From Anaerolineae bacterium (lineage in GTDB: Bacteria; Chloroflexota; Anaerolineae; Anaerolineales; Villigracilaceae): 5,345 bases of DNA. The stretch is from assembly GCA_003694975.1 (NCBI GenBank), contig RFJH01000055.1:1-5345 (forward strand), read 5' to 3'. This document shows positions 5,137 to 5,345 of the stretch, piece after piece. The translations under genes were made by a program, and so were the position numbers. How positions within the stretch are numbered: position 1 is the first letter of the stretch; each line of letters opens with the position of its first letter. The notes below the pieces were generated by a model. It was not told the DNA's origin. It worked only from the letters and a program-made list of their open reading frames with translations, and made no database searches.

Positions 5137-5345
5137 ATGTCTCTCTATTTCGTACGCCATGAACACCCGGCAGAATCCTGCCCGGCGAAAGACCCGAAGA
5201 TGGGAAACAATCTTCTGCAGCACATCAGCCCTGCCAACGCACAGCGCTTCGGCGTGACCATTCGCGGCGATGCCGTCCTGGATGGCAGGCATACCTTCGT
5301 CCTGATCGTTGAGGCGCAAAAGCGCGAGCAGGTAGAAGAGCTGTC
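5137..5345 (+). CDS. Uncharacterised small protein, N-terminal part (third gene of the cysteine operon)
   Basis: The frame is open from ATG 5137 to the window edge (69 codons). AAGGAG (5125-5130) lies 6 nt ahead; ATG 5134 is also in frame but too close to it. The start follows the mec stop by 3 nt, so the gene is co-transcribed. The peptide begins MSLYFVRHEHPAESCPAKDP, followed by MGNNLLQHISPANAQRFGV and a strand-rich part GDAVLDGRHTFVLIVEAQ. This pattern of strand, helix and strand with EA near the end suggests a small ferredoxin-like alpha/beta fold like dimeric stress-type barrels. I recall similar unnamed proteins in Chloroflexota and actinobacteria but cannot give a function. C16 in ESCP and the two His in RHEHP are candidate functional residues. 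The C-terminus is missing. Confidence 0.7.
   Translation, partial: MSLYFVRHEHPAESCPAKDPKMGNNLLQHISPANAQRFGVTIRGDAVLDGRHTFVLIVEAQKREQVEEL

Noticed and set aside
4627..5319. Minus-strand open frame of 230 codons
   Set aside because: It is the antisense shadow of mec and the following gene, both of which have clear motifs or ribosome sites on the plus strand.

Overview
The window looks like chromosomal DNA of a moderately GC-rich bacterium, most likely a Chloroflexota (Anaerolineae-like) member. That guess rests on remembered protein flavour (the EF-G-like GTPase, the cysM/mec pair and the small protein after it) and is moderate at best. No mobile element, CRISPR array, tRNA or rRNA is visible. 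TGA ends at least four genes here, so it is normally a stop codon.

Left part, minus strand (1149 down to 1): a tightly packed operon of three genes read right to left. The first encodes a membrane-anchored thioredoxin-like protein whose frame carries one in-frame TGA exactly where the first cysteine of the CxxC redox motif should be (Y-[UGA]-L-A-C). The frame continues cleanly after it for 82 codons, through the cis-proline motif, and a 6-bp hairpin with a G-starting loop follows the TGA. This fits a UxxC selenoprotein better than a pseudogene. Its stop overlaps the start of a class I SAM methyltransferase (TGATG), whose stop in turn overlaps the start (ATGA) of a truncated alkaline-phosphatase-superfamily-like metalloenzyme.

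Middle, plus strand (1206-3405): a consensus-like sigma-70 promoter, an EF-G-like translational GTPase of the EF-G-2 type (DAPGY instead of DTPGH in G3), and a strong intrinsic terminator.

Right part, plus strand (3455-5345): a strong promoter followed by a leader of about 230 nt, then cysM (PLP cysteine synthase), a JAMM metalloprotease of the Mec type, and a truncated small protein of unknown function. The leader encodes a 14-17 residue peptide with two nearly adjacent Cys codons (Cys-Ser-Cys), followed by a hairpin, a possible antiterminator pairing and a T-tailed terminator. This is the layout of a ribosome-mediated cysteine attenuator, placed directly ahead of a cysteine biosynthesis operon. 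The CysM/Mec pairing suggests cysteine synthesis on a thiocarboxylated sulfur-carrier protein, as known for mycobacterial CysM-CysO-Mec, but no carrier gene is seen in the window.

The two points most worth following are the probable selenocysteine codon (895-897) and the cysteine leader-peptide attenuator (3514-3671).
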